Assembly (NCBI GenBank): GCA_018712645.1
Contig: DVGO01000017.1
Span: 1 to 44,101, forward strand
Direction of reading: 5' to 3'
Length of the DNA stretch: 44,101 bases
Source: Candidatus Faecousia faecavium
Lineage (GTDB): Bacteria > Bacillota > Clostridia > Oscillospirales > Oscillospiraceae
Made by a program: the position numbers and the translations under genes. Position 1 is the stretch's first letter, and each line of letters opens with the position of its first letter. The notes below the pieces were generated by a model that saw only the letters and a program-made list of their open reading frames with translations, was not told the DNA's origin and did not search any database. Below are positions 15,387-23,140 of the stretch, piece by piece.

Positions 15387-16355
15387 TTACCCTGCCGCAT
15401 CCAGCATGTTGCCGATGAAAATGCCATACCCGGTGGTGGAGTCATTGACCAGCACATGGGTCACGGCGCCTACCAGCATGCCGTTTTGCAGGATGGGACT
15501 GCCGGACATGCCCTGGACAATGCCGCCGGTGGTGTCCAGAAGGGAAGGATCTGTTACTTTTATCAAAAAATTCCTCCCATCTTCCCGGGTTTCGGGATAG
15601 ATTTTCAGAATTTCCACAGAATATTCCTGAGGCGTGTCGCCGGCTACCGTGGAGCGGATGGTGGCGCTGCCGGTTTGAATGTCTTCAAATTGGGCAACCG
15701 GCACCAGCTCACCAGTCCAGCCTTGCTCGCTGATACCAAATACACCCTGGGGCGTGTTGCGCAGCAGGGCGCCAAAGCAGTTTTTGGCATCGGCGCTGCC
15801 TTTGAGCTGACCGGGATCGCCGCTTTTGCCCTTTTTCACCGATTGAATGGTGGCCTCGTAAGCATTGCCCTGGGTCATTTGCAAAAGATTTCCTTTGGAA
15901 TCGCTGACGCCGTGGCCCAGGGTGCCGAAGGTTCCGGTGTCCGGGTCATAGAAGGTAACGGTACCGATGCCGGCAATGCCTTGCCGTAGGTAAACACCCA
16001 GCCGGGGGCCGTCCGCGGTCTGACCGGGGGTCAGCTGTAAGGTTTTCAGTTTTCCACCCCGACGGACGGTTACGTCCACACAATCTGCGCAGCTGTTCAG
16101 TGCGGTGCGGACGTCCTGGGCACTTTGAATGGGGATGTCCTCTATTTTTACCAGTTCGTCACCGATTTTCAAACCGGCGCTGCGGGCCTGGGAACCCAAA
16201 ACATCATCGTATGCCACCACGGTAATGGTATCGCTGCCAAGCTGAAGGCCGATGATCTTGCCAACGGGAATCAGAAGCTCCGCCGCTTTGCTTTCCAGCG
16301 GCAGCAGAGCGAAAAGCGCCGCCGTCAAGGCAAATGCGCGAATCATTCGCTTCAT
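15387..16355 (-). CDS. spoIVB: SpoIVB-type serine peptidase (sporulation)
   Basis: SpoIVB is secreted from the forespore and cleaves SpoIVFA, which triggers pro-sigma-K processing. The 322-residue protein has an N-terminal hydrophobic anchor (residues 5-20) and a PDZ domain (about 40-110, LGSQARSAGLKIGDELVKI). The S55 peptidase domain has His148 (TLGHGVSD), the acid-containing TDPSLLDTTGG stretch, and catalytic Ser in GMSGSP (282-287). It is shorter than the B. subtilis protein (about 425), mainly at the N-terminus, as usual in Clostridia. The ribosome site AGGAGG precedes the ATG. BofA, which acts in the same pathway, is also encoded in this window. Confidence 0.95.
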   Translation of the reverse strand: MKRMIRAFALTAALFALLPLESKAAELLIPVGKIIGLQLGSDTITVVAYDDVLGSQARSAGLKIGDELVKIEDIPIQSAQDVRTALNSCADCVDVTVRRGGKLKTLQLTPGQTADGPRLGVYLRQGIAGIGTVTFYDPDTGTFGTLGHGVSDSKGNLLQMTQGNAYEATIQSVKKGKSGDPGQLKGSADAKNCFGALLRNTPQGVFGISEQGWTGELVPVAQFEDIQTGSATIRSTVAGDTPQEYSVEILKIYPETREDGRNFLIKVTDPSLLDTTGGIVQGMSGSPILQNGMLVGAVTHVLVNDSTTGYGIFIGNMLDAAG

Positions 16356-16466
16356 GGTTCACTCCTCCTTTTTGTCTGCCCTCTTAATATGACCCGCAGC
16401 CGGAATTGTAACCGCTGAAAAAGTCGAAAAATGAGGAAGGCTCAGGAAAAACGGGAAATTTTTGGC

Positions 16467-16495
16467 TGGACAATAGGGAAGTGGTTTTGTAAAAT
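16467..16495 (+). promoter_or_regulatory. Promoter of msrC
   Basis: TGGACA, 17-base spacer, TAAAAT, ending about 36 bases before the start codon. A moderate sigma-A match. Confidence 0.6.
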
Positions 16496-16531
16496 GAAAA
16501 CCAACAGCCAAGAATAAAGGAGACAGATACC

Positions 16532-16987
16532 ATGGAACGCATCCATTATGACGAAATTGCAGAACAGCTGGAAGCCCTGACCCAGGATGTACCTTATGAG
16601 GTGGCAAATCTTGCCAATGCTTCGGCCCTTCTGTGGCAGGAGCTGCCCCGGATCAACTGGGTGGGATTTTATAAAATGGAGGACAACGCCCTTGTTTTAG
16701 GCCCCTTCCAGGGAAAGCCTGCCTGTATTCGCATCCCTTTGGGCCGGGGCGTCTGCGGCACGGCGGCAGCGCTGGATCAGGTGCAGCGGGTGGAGGACGT
16801 GCACAGCTTCCCGGGGCACATTGCCTGCGACTGCGCTTCCAATTCGGAAATTGTGCTTCCCATCCATAAGAATGGAAAGGTCTGGGGCGTGCTGGATATC
16901 GACAGCCCGGAACTGGGACGGTTTACCTGGGAGGACCAGGTGGGATTAGAAAAAATCGTGAAAATTCTGGAGAAAGTTCTGGGGTAA
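16532..16987 (+). CDS. msrC: Free methionine-(R)-sulfoxide reductase (GAF domain)
   Basis: The 151-residue protein is a single GAF domain of the fRMsr type, which reduces free Met-R-sulfoxide with thioredoxin. Landmarks are INWVGFYKMEDN, GKPACIRIPLGRGVCGTAA and HIACDCASNSEIVLPI. Cys65, Cys75 and Cys99/Cys101 fall at the family's redox positions. It is a monocistronic cytosolic enzyme by its context, lying between divergent spoIVB and the isc operon, each with its own promoter. Confidence 0.93.
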   Translation: MERIHYDEIAEQLEALTQDVPYEVANLANASALLWQELPRINWVGFYKMEDNALVLGPFQGKPACIRIPLGRGVCGTAAALDQVQRVEDVHSFPGHIACDCASNSEIVLPIHKNGKVWGVLDIDSPELGRFTWEDQVGLEKIVKILEKVLG

Positions 16988-17041
16988 CGTTTCCCCATTT
17001 CCGGACAAAATATCCGAAAAAACTGCCGGGATATTTACCTA

Positions 17042-17070
17042 TTGACAAGGTAGGCAAACCATGCTATCAT
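17042..17070 (+). promoter_or_regulatory. Promoter of the isc operon with Rrf2-type site candidates
   Basis: TTGACA, 17-base spacer, TATCAT. Around it are TACCT/AGGTA inverted halves (17037-17052) overlapping the -35 box, and a further ATTACTAGGTAAA near 17081-17093 after the -10. Rrf2-family proteins such as IscR bind sites of this sort; the IscR-like gene is the third gene of this operon, so autoregulation is likely but inferred. Confidence 0.68.
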
Positions 17071-17115
17071 TACCCATGGAATTACTAGGTAAAACCATAA
17101 GGAGGTTTTTCATAT

Positions 17116-18303
17116 ATGTACGTTTATGCAGATAACGCGGCAACCACGGCTATGAGCCAAGTGGCAGTGGATGCCATGATGCCCTATATGATGACGGTTT
17201 ACGGCAACCCTTCCAGCCTGCATTCGGTAGGCCAGGAAGCCAAGGAAGCTTTGGAAAATGCCCGGGCAACCGTTGCCCAGTGCTTAGGCTGCGAGCCCAG
17301 AGAGATTATCTTCACCTCCGGCGGCAGCGAGGCGGACAACCAGGCCATTCGTTCCGCCGCCTACTACGGCGCCCGGAAGAATAAGAAGCATATCATCACC
17401 ACTGCCTTTGAGCACCATGCAGTGCTGCACACCCTGGCCAAGCTGGAGAAGGAAGGCTTTGAAGTGACCTACCTGGATGTGCGCCAGGGTCATACCATCA
17501 CCGCTCAGCAGGTCAAGGATGCCATCCGGGAAGATACCTGCCTGGTCACGGTTATGTACGCCAACAATGAAATCGGCTCCATTTTGCCCATTGCGGAAAT
17601 CGGCGCCATTTGTAAGGAAGCAGGCGTGCCCTTCCACACCGACGCAGTTCAGGCGGTGGGTCACCTGCACATCAACGTCAAGGAACAGAACATCGACATG
17701 CTGAGCCTGTCCGGCCACAAGTTCCACGGCCCCAAGGGCGTGGGCGCCCTGTATGTCCGCAAGGGCTTCCCCATTCAGAATCTGATTGAGGGCGGCGCCC
17801 AGGAGCGGGGCAAGCGGGCCGGTACGGAGAATATTGCCGGTATCTGCGGCATGGCTGCTGCCCTGAAGGATGCCTGCGACCACATGGACGAGAACATGCC
17901 CCGGGTGGCAGCCATGCGGGACAAGCTGATCGCCGGCCTAAGCAAGATTCCCCACAGCGCCCTGAACGGCGACCCGGTGAACCGGCTGCCCGGCAACGTG
18001 AGCTTCTGCTTTGAAGGCATCGAAGGCGAGAGCCTGCTGCTGCTTCTGGATATGAAGGGCGTGGCGGCTTCCTCCGGTTCCGCCTGTACCTCCGGCTCTC
18101 TGGACCCCAGCCATGTGCTGCTGGCCATCGGCCGGGTGCACGACGTGGCCCACGGCTCTCTGCGGCTGTCTCTGAGCGAGTACAATACCGATGAAGAAGT
18201 GGATCACATTCTGCAGGTGGTGCCGGAAGTGGTGCAGTATCTGCGCAATATGAGCCCTGTGTGGCGGGATCTGCAAAACGGCAAGCGGGAATATATTCTG
18301 TAA
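17116..18303 (+). CDS. iscS: Cysteine desulfurase (IscS/NifS family)
   Basis: The 395-residue PLP enzyme takes sulfur from cysteine for iron-sulfur cluster assembly. The N-terminus YADNAATTAMS is typical. The PLP lysine is K202 in SGHKFHGPKG, the stacking His is in TTAFEHHAV, and the persulfide Cys324 is in the long loop SSGSACTSGS. The C-terminal LRLSLSEYNTDEEVD is also characteristic. It starts at ATG 17116 after AGGAGG. It heads a three-gene operon with the scaffold protein and an Rrf2 regulator. Confidence 0.95.
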   Translation: MYVYADNAATTAMSQVAVDAMMPYMMTVYGNPSSLHSVGQEAKEALENARATVAQCLGCEPREIIFTSGGSEADNQAIRSAAYYGARKNKKHIITTAFEHHAVLHTLAKLEKEGFEVTYLDVRQGHTITAQQVKDAIREDTCLVTVMYANNEIGSILPIAEIGAICKEAGVPFHTDAVQAVGHLHINVKEQNIDMLSLSGHKFHGPKGVGALYVRKGFPIQNLIEGGAQERGKRAGTENIAGICGMAAALKDACDHMDENMPRVAAMRDKLIAGLSKIPHSALNGDPVNRLPGNVSFCFEGIEGESLLLLLDMKGVAASSGSACTSGSLDPSHVLLAIGRVHDVAHGSLRLSLSEYNTDEEVDHILQVVPEVVQYLRNMSPVWRDLQNGKREYIL

Positions 18304-18338
18304 ATGATCAGGAAACTATAGAACAGGAGAATGAAGTT

Positions 18339-18767
18339 ATGGCACTGTACAGTGAAAAAGTTATGGATCATTTCACCCATCCCAGAAATGTGGGTGTCAT
18401 TGAAAACGCCAGCGGCGTAGGCGAAGTCGGCAACGCCAAGTGCGGCGATATTATGAAGATTTACCTGAAAATCGAGAACGATATCATTGAGGATGTAAAG
18501 TTTGAAACCTTCGGCTGCGGCTCCGCCATTGCCTCTTCCTCTATGGCCACCGAGATGATCAAGGGCAAGTCCATCTATGATGCCATGGCCCTGACCAACA
18601 AGGCCGTTGCTGAGGCTCTGGACGGTCTGCCCGCCCACAAGATGCACTGCTCCGTTCTGGCAGAGGAAGCCATCCACAATGCCCTGAAGGACTACTTCGA
18701 CAAGAACAACATCCCCTACGACAAGAGCCAGTTCCCCGACTGCGAGCATTGCGAGCACTGTGAGTAA
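18339..18767 (+). CDS. iscU: Iron-sulfur cluster scaffold protein (IscU/NifU N-domain)
   Basis: The 142-residue scaffold receives sulfur from the desulfurase and builds clusters for transfer. The start is ATG 18339 (MALYSEKVMDHFTHPRN); the longer reading frame runs back into iscS. The three ligand cysteines are Cys35 (with Asp37 in KCGD), Cys60 (FGCGS) and Cys104 (KMHCSVL). Unusually the protein ends in CEHCEHCE, a short extra Cys/His tail that could bind metal. It lies 36 bases after iscS. Confidence 0.95.
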   Translation: MALYSEKVMDHFTHPRNVGVIENASGVGEVGNAKCGDIMKIYLKIENDIIEDVKFETFGCGSAIASSSMATEMIKGKSIYDAMALTNKAVAEALDGLPAHKMHCSVLAEEAIHNALKDYFDKNNIPYDKSQFPDCEHCEHCE

Positions 18768-18773
18768 GGGCTT

Positions 18774-19184
18774 ATGATCGTATCGACCAAAGGACGCTAT
18801 GCCCTGCGGGTGATGGTCAGCTTTGCCCAGCGGGGCGGGGAAGAATACATTCCCCTGAAGGAAATTGCCGAAGCTGAAGGCATTTCCCAGAAGTATCTGG
18901 AATCCATCATGACCACCTTGTCCAAGGCCGGATTTGTGGACGCGGTCCACGGCAAAGGCGGCGGCTACCGCCTGAACCGGAAACCGGAAGAGTACACCGT
19001 CGGCAGCATTCTGAAACTGACAGAGGGCGGGCTCACCGCCGTCTCCTGTACCAGCCAGGGTGCTTCTGCCTGTTCCCGGGCGGAGTGCTGCAACGCCCTG
19101 CCCATGTGGGAGAAGCTGGACAAGATGATCAATGATTTCTTTGAAGGCATTACCATTGCGGATCTGCTGAAGGAAAGCAAATAA
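18774..19184 (+). CDS. iscR: Rrf2-family regulator, IscR-like
   Basis: The 136-residue winged-helix regulator begins MIVSTKGRYALRVMV, with the recognition helix at about residues 38-50 and the wing HGKGGGYRLNR. Cys92, Cys100 and Cys105/106 match in place the cluster-binding cysteines of IscR (92, 98, 104 in E. coli), so it probably senses iron-sulfur status and controls this operon. Here the gene comes last (iscS-iscU-iscR), the reverse of the Proteobacterial order. A terminator follows. Confidence 0.88.
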   Translation: MIVSTKGRYALRVMVSFAQRGGEEYIPLKEIAEAEGISQKYLESIMTTLSKAGFVDAVHGKGGGYRLNRKPEEYTVGSILKLTEGGLTAVSCTSQGASACSRAECCNALPMWEKLDKMINDFFEGITIADLLKESK

Positions 19185-19189
19185 ACATC

Positions 19190-19225
19190 GCCGCCGTTTC
19201 CAAAAAACGGCGGCTGATTTTTCTT
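19190..19225 (+). terminator. Terminator of the isc operon
   Basis: GCCGCCGTTT / AAACGGCGGC stem (19190-19214) followed by TGATTTTTCTT. Confidence 0.85.
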
Positions 19226-19243
19226 ACTTAATGCAATTTATAG

Positions 19244-19272
19244 TTGACATTGCGGAAGGTATCTTGTATACT
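19244..19272 (+). promoter_or_regulatory. Promoter of the small HTH gene
   Basis: TTGACA, 17-base spacer, TATACT: near-consensus sigma-A promoter 22 bases before the start codon of the next gene. Confidence 0.82.
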
Positions 19273-19293
19273 GACAACAGGAGGGGGGAGGAT

Positions 19294-19497
19294 ATGAAAA
19301 ACAAACGGATGAAAATTGCCCGCCTGGAGCGGGACATGAAACAGGAGGACCTGGCCAGGGCTGTGGGAGTTACCCGGCAGACCATCGGCCTGATTGAATC
19401 CGGAAATTATAACCCCACCTTGAATCTGTGCATTGCCATCTGCAAGGCTTTGGGAAAAACACTGAACGATCTATTCTGGGAGGAGGAACTTACATGA
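19294..19497 (+). CDS. Small XRE-type HTH regulator
   Basis: The 67-residue protein (MKNKRMKIARLERDMKQEDL) is a single Cro/C1-type helix-turn-helix of the short YozG kind, with the core TRQTIGLIESGNYNPTLNL. It starts at ATG 19294, six bases after a strong GGAGGGGGGA ribosome site. It overlaps the start of the following membrane-protein gene by four bases. Such tiny regulators usually control their own operon with the membrane protein. That partner is frameshifted here. Confidence 0.9.
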   Translation: MKNKRMKIARLERDMKQEDLARAVGVTRQTIGLIESGNYNPTLNLCIAICKALGKTLNDLFWEEELT

Positions 19498-19942
19498 CAG
19501 AAAAACCCATTCAGGACGAGAGAATCCTGCAGCAGCGGCGCTTCATCCAGAGCCGGGGATACGCCTATCTGGTGCTGATTCTGGCGGTGTCGGTGCTGGT
19601 GCAGCAGTTTGTGCTCCACGCCCCTTTTGCCCAATATGCAGTGGAATTTTCCTGCTGATCGGCTGCGGATTTTATAATCTGGCGTCAAACTGCACCCGGG
19701 GCATTGACATTGTGAACCCGACGGGAAAGAATCCCACGCAACTGCTGGTGGAATCTATAGAGACTGCCGTGGTGGGAACAGCGGTGCTGGCGCTGCTCGG
19801 CGGCGAGAGAGATTGGCAGAACCTTCTGTTCTTTTTCATAGCCTTTGTGGCGGCGATGTTTGGTACCCGCCTGGGATTGATTCTGCTGACCCGGAAAAAG
19901 CAGGAGGAAATTGATAAGGCCCTGGATCAGGACGAAGATTGA
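19494..19942 (+). pseudogene. Frameshifted small membrane protein (DUF6773-like)
   Basis: The frame opens at ATG 19494 (MTEKPIQDERILQQRRFIQS, then one membrane helix) and stops at 19658. The homologous continuation is in the frame one base back: LLIGCGFYNLASNCTRGIDIV, then two more membrane helices, ending KALDQDED at 19942. Adding one T to the four-T run at 19647-19650 would restore a protein of about 149 residues with three or four membrane segments. The family name is a tentative recollection. A sequencing slip in a homopolymer cannot be excluded from the sequence alone. Confidence 0.72.
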
Positions 19943-19984
19943 GCAGTGGTTATGTTTTCTTCCCGGAAAGAAAAGCACTGCTCA
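19937..19984. terminator. Long two-part stem-loop after the frameshifted gene
   Basis: Outer perfect 10-bp arms (TTGAGCAGTG / CACTGCTCAA) and an inner TTTTCTT / AAGAAAA pairing. The outer arm overlaps the gene's stop codon. There is no strong T tract, so it may be a processing or weak termination structure just before the next promoter. Confidence 0.5.
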
Positions 19985-19985
19985 A

Positions 19986-20014
19986 TTGTGGGAGAAAAGC
20001 CCCGGTGTTATAAT
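19986..20014 (+). promoter_or_regulatory. Promoter of the first XRE-TPR gene
   Basis: TTGTGG, 17-base spacer, TATAAT, about 40 bases before the start codon. Confidence 0.65.
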
Positions 20015-20054
20015 GAAACTACCAAAACAATGATGTAAAAGGAGGAACACCGGG

Positions 20055-21104
20055 ATGAAGCTGAGTGAACAAATCAAAGCCAGCCGGAAGGCCGCAGGAC
20101 TGACTCAGGAGCAGGTTGCAAACTACCTGGGCGTAACGCCTCCGGCAGTGAACAAATGGGAAAAGGGCAACTCCTATCCGGACATCACCCTGCTTCCGGC
20201 GCTGGCAAGACTGCTGAATATCGACATGAATCAGCTCTTTTCCTTCCGGGAGGAGCTGAGTCAGCAGGAGATCGGGCAATTTGTCAACGAACTCTCCCAA
20301 ATGACAGCCCAGGGGAAATTGGAGCAAGCCTTTGACCGTGCCGCAGAAAAAATCCGGGAATATCCCCGGTGTGATTTGCTGATTCACACCACCGCAACGA
20401 TTTTGAACGGTGCGCTGCTGATGGCGAATCTGGAAGAAGAGAAGATGGCGCGCTATGACCAGCAGATTATGGATTGGCTGGAGCGCTCTGCCAATGGCAG
20501 GGACCCCCAGGCCAGTATGGCGGCAACCTATGTGCTGGCCAGTAAATATATTCAGCGGGAAGAGTATGACAATGCAGAGCGCATGCTGGAAAAATTGCCG
20601 GATGCCCCGGTGGATACCACCTTGCTGCGTTCCAGTATTGTTGCTTACCGGGAAGGCAAGGACGCTGCCGCCGCATTCCTGGAAGGGAAGCTGATGCAGG
20701 CGTATCACAGTATCCTGGGGTATCTGTATAAGCTTATGGACTTGGAAGAGCAGACGCACCATCCGGAAATGGCAGAGGCCATTGGCGAAATCGCCAGTCA
20801 GATGCCCCGGCTGTGGGGGTATTGGCCCTACATGCAGATCATACCCCAGCTGAGTCTGGCAGGCTACCGCAAAGATACGGAAACCTGCCTGCAGTTGATT
20901 CGCAAAATACTGGAACTGTCCAAGCAACCTTGGGATATGACACAATCCCCACTGTGTTATCGCTGCCATACTGTGAAACCCCAGGCGGACATGTCTTCCG
21001 TCCTGGTTTCTTCCTTCCGTTCCTGTCTGGAAGGAAAAGGAGAACATGCCTTTTTGAAAGACAACCAGCAGCTGCGAAAAATTTTGGAGGAATATGGGGG
21101 ATAA
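20055..21104 (+). CDS. XRE-family regulator with helical-repeat C-terminus
   Basis: The 349-residue protein has an N-terminal Cro/C1 helix-turn-helix (residues 4-60, LTQEQVANYLGVTPPAVNKWE). About 280 residues of helical repeats follow (for example ASKYIQREEYDNAERMLEKL), a TPR-like array. Proteins of this form in Firmicutes act as stand-alone regulators, some of them responding to peptides. A CYRC pair lies near the C-terminus. It has its own promoter and ends at a bidirectional terminator shared with the DUF975 gene. Confidence 0.86.
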   Translation: MKLSEQIKASRKAAGLTQEQVANYLGVTPPAVNKWEKGNSYPDITLLPALARLLNIDMNQLFSFREELSQQEIGQFVNELSQMTAQGKLEQAFDRAAEKIREYPRCDLLIHTTATILNGALLMANLEEEKMARYDQQIMDWLERSANGRDPQASMAATYVLASKYIQREEYDNAERMLEKLPDAPVDTTLLRSSIVAYREGKDAAAAFLEGKLMQAYHSILGYLYKLMDLEEQTHHPEMAEAIGEIASQMPRLWGYWPYMQIIPQLSLAGYRKDTETCLQLIRKILELSKQPWDMTQSPLCYRCHTVKPQADMSSVLVSSFRSCLEGKGEHAFLKDNQQLRKILEEYGG

Positions 21105-21109
21105 AAATT

Positions 21110-21135
21110 GCCCGGAGAGAATTTTCTCTCCGGGC
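21110..21135. terminator. Bidirectional terminator
   Basis: Twelve-base arms (GCCCGGAGAGAA / TTCTCTCCGGGC) with a TT centre between convergent genes. An A run on the left acts as a T run for the minus strand; the plus side has GATTTC. Confidence 0.85.
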
Positions 21136-21142
21136 GATTTCG

Positions 21143-22141
21143 TTACATCTGAAAAATGTTTCCCAATACCACGCCTTTTTGCTGAGGTTCGGCGGGCTTG
21201 ACGGATTCGTAAGCCAGGGCCAGGGTAACCTCGGCCCGGTTTCGCAGGAAGTAGTAGACGGCGAACAGTACCACAATATAAGCAAAGTAGAACAGATAAT
21301 AGCTCACGCCAGCGGAGAAGGGAAGGGAAATGCCCAGCGCCGGCAGAATCTGATCGCCATAGCAGACCAGGTAGGCAATCAGCAAGCCAACGTAATATTT
21401 CCACAGGCTCAAATCCAGCCGAAGCAGCGCCAGACGGTTGCCCCGCATCATCTTCCGGCTCTCCCGCAGCACAGCCAGTGCGCCAAGAGCGGGACGGTCG
21501 ATCAGAACATATTCCGCCATCCGGTACTGGTACATCACGGGAGCGGCGGCAATGCAGAATACCAGGCCGCTGATTGCCAGGGCGGGCCACATCATGGAGG
21601 CAATCTCCATGGCCAGTGCGTCGTCAATTACAAAGCCCGAAGTCATGGCAGTGCTGCTGGTCAGTACAGGGGTCAAAAGCTCGATCAGCGGCTGGGCGAA
21701 AGGTGTCATCATAAAAATGCTGATGCCTGCATACATGCACACAAAGCCAATGGCGGTGAAAATCAGTCCCTTGACAATGTTCAGCCGCAGCAGAGGCCAG
21801 AACCGGTCAAAACCCAGCCGCAGGGTCTGGGGGGAAGTGTACTGTCCCCGGGCAATGCGCAGCATAGCGGCCAGATATCCCAAACCCAGAGGCATCAGTG
21901 CCAGGGTAAGGAAAACGGGCAGAATGGTTTGAATCGTGGACAAAATCGAGCGCATGCCCAGATTGCTTAGACCACCGTAGTTGGAAATTTGCAGGGAGAG
22001 CAAAAGATTGATTGCCGAAACCAGGGCAGTCAGTCCCAGAGAAATTCCACTGTAAATCAAAACGATCCGCTTTTGGTCGGGAAAACCATCCAATCGCTGC
22101 CGGGCAGCTTCTTTTAGCTGGCGAATGTTGCGAATATCCAT
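21143..22141 (-). CDS. DUF975-family integral membrane protein
   Basis: The 332-residue protein begins MDIRNIRQLKEAARQRL at ATG 22141 with AGGAG seven bases upstream; the longer frame runs back through the promoter of the neighbour. The short N-terminal helix followed by six or so membrane segments, and the segment ALAVLRESRKMMRGNRLALLRLDLS, are typical of DUF975 proteins. No activity is established for the family. It is flanked by two XRE-TPR regulators and divergently transcribed from the second, which may control it. Confidence 0.82.
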   Translation of the reverse strand: MDIRNIRQLKEAARQRLDGFPDQKRIVLIYSGISLGLTALVSAINLLLSLQISNYGGLSNLGMRSILSTIQTILPVFLTLALMPLGLGYLAAMLRIARGQYTSPQTLRLGFDRFWPLLRLNIVKGLIFTAIGFVCMYAGISIFMMTPFAQPLIELLTPVLTSSTAMTSGFVIDDALAMEIASMMWPALAISGLVFCIAAAPVMYQYRMAEYVLIDRPALGALAVLRESRKMMRGNRLALLRLDLSLWKYYVGLLIAYLVCYGDQILPALGISLPFSAGVSYYLFYFAYIVVLFAVYYFLRNRAEVTLALAYESVKPAEPQQKGVVLGNIFQM

Positions 22142-22262
22142 AAAATAACTCCTATCTGTCAGGTGATATAACTGCGATTTTGATACAATACTACTGTTAT
22201 AAACCAAGACGTGAAAAATAGCAAATGAAATTTTTGTAACGGTAGAAAAAAGCGGCAGGTTA

Positions 22263-22271
22263 TGGTATAAT
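22263..22271 (+). promoter_or_regulatory. Extended -10 promoter of the second XRE-TPR gene
   Basis: TGGTATAAT, an extended -10 element (TG-N-TATAAT), 36 bases before the start codon. No good -35 box is seen at the usual distance. Confidence 0.55.
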
Positions 22272-22307
22272 CCGGTAAATGAGATTTCCCTGGAAGGAGG
22301 GCGGCGC

Positions 22308-23102
22308 ATGGAACTGGGAGAGAAAATCCGGCAGGCACGGCTGGAAGCAGGGCTGAGCCAGCGGCAGCTGTGCGGCCAGGAAATTACCCGGAATATGCTC
22401 TCCCAGATTGAGCACGGCACCGCCAGACCTTCCATGAAAACCCTACAATACCTTGCCGCACAGATGGGAAAACCGGTGAGCTATTTCCTGGAAGAACAGA
22501 CAATTATCTCCCCCAATCAGCAGATTATGGAAAACGCCCGGCGGCTGTACGATGCCGGGGATTTTTCAGGGGCAGCCCAGGCGCTGAAAGACTACCGGCA
22601 GCCGGATGAAGTCTATGATCGGGAGAAAGGGGTGCTCTCGGTCTGCACCTATCTGGCCTTGGCCCGGCGGGCAATGGAGCAGGAGCGGTGGATTTATGCC
22701 CGGAAACTGCTGGAAAAGGCAGAAGAAAGCACCGCTTACTGCGGCGAGCTTTTGAACCGCCAGCGGCTGCTGCTGTTGGGGAAATTAGACCAGCCGGTGA
22801 GCGAAAGCCTTCCCAGCTTGGATGAAGAGCTGCTTTTGCGGGCAGAGGAAGCCTGGAAACAGGGGAAAACCGCCAGAGCCCAGGCGCTATTGGAAGCAGT
22901 GGAGGATCAGACCGGCCCCAGCTGGTGCATGCTTCGGGGAGAACTCTACTTCCGGGCCGGGCAATTCCGGGAAGCCGCCCGGTGCTTCCATGGAGCGGAA
23001 AAGGCGTATCCCAGGGAAACCGCCCAGAAGCTGGAACACTGCTACCGGGAACTGGAAGACTACAAACGGGCCTATGAATACGCCTGTAAACAAAAAAGAT
23101 AG
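22308..23102 (+). CDS. XRE-family regulator with TPR-like domain
   Basis: The 264-residue protein has an N-terminal HTH (residues 4-58, AGLSQRQLCGQEITRNMLSQIE) of the kind found in PlcR/Rgg-like regulators. Helical repeats follow (NARRLYDAGDFSGAAQALK, then LLRAEEAWKQGKTARAQALL, and ELYFRAGQFREAARCFHGA). This layout suggests control by a bound ligand or peptide, but no peptide gene is visible beside it. It lies divergent from the DUF975 gene. It ends exactly at a strong bidirectional terminator. Confidence 0.87.
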   Translation: MELGEKIRQARLEAGLSQRQLCGQEITRNMLSQIEHGTARPSMKTLQYLAAQMGKPVSYFLEEQTIISPNQQIMENARRLYDAGDFSGAAQALKDYRQPDEVYDREKGVLSVCTYLALARRAMEQERWIYARKLLEKAEESTAYCGELLNRQRLLLLGKLDQPVSESLPSLDEELLLRAEEAWKQGKTARAQALLEAVEDQTGPSWCMLRGELYFRAGQFREAARCFHGAEKAYPRETAQKLEHCYRELEDYKRAYEYACKQKR

Positions 23103-23133
23103 TGGAGACAGATTCCTCTGTCTCCACTTTTTT
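23101..23133. terminator. Bidirectional terminator
   Basis: Twelve-base arms (AGTGGAGACAGA / TCTGTCTCCACT) with loop TTCC, then TTTTT. It serves the XRE-TPR gene and, on the other strand, the CapA-type gene. Confidence 0.9.
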
Positions 23134-23140
23134 GTTTTGA

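Noticed and set aside
20019..21590. A 523-codon minus-strand frame over the first XRE-TPR gene
   Set aside because: It overlaps the terminator and an HTH gene with promoter and ribosome site; no recognisable protein.
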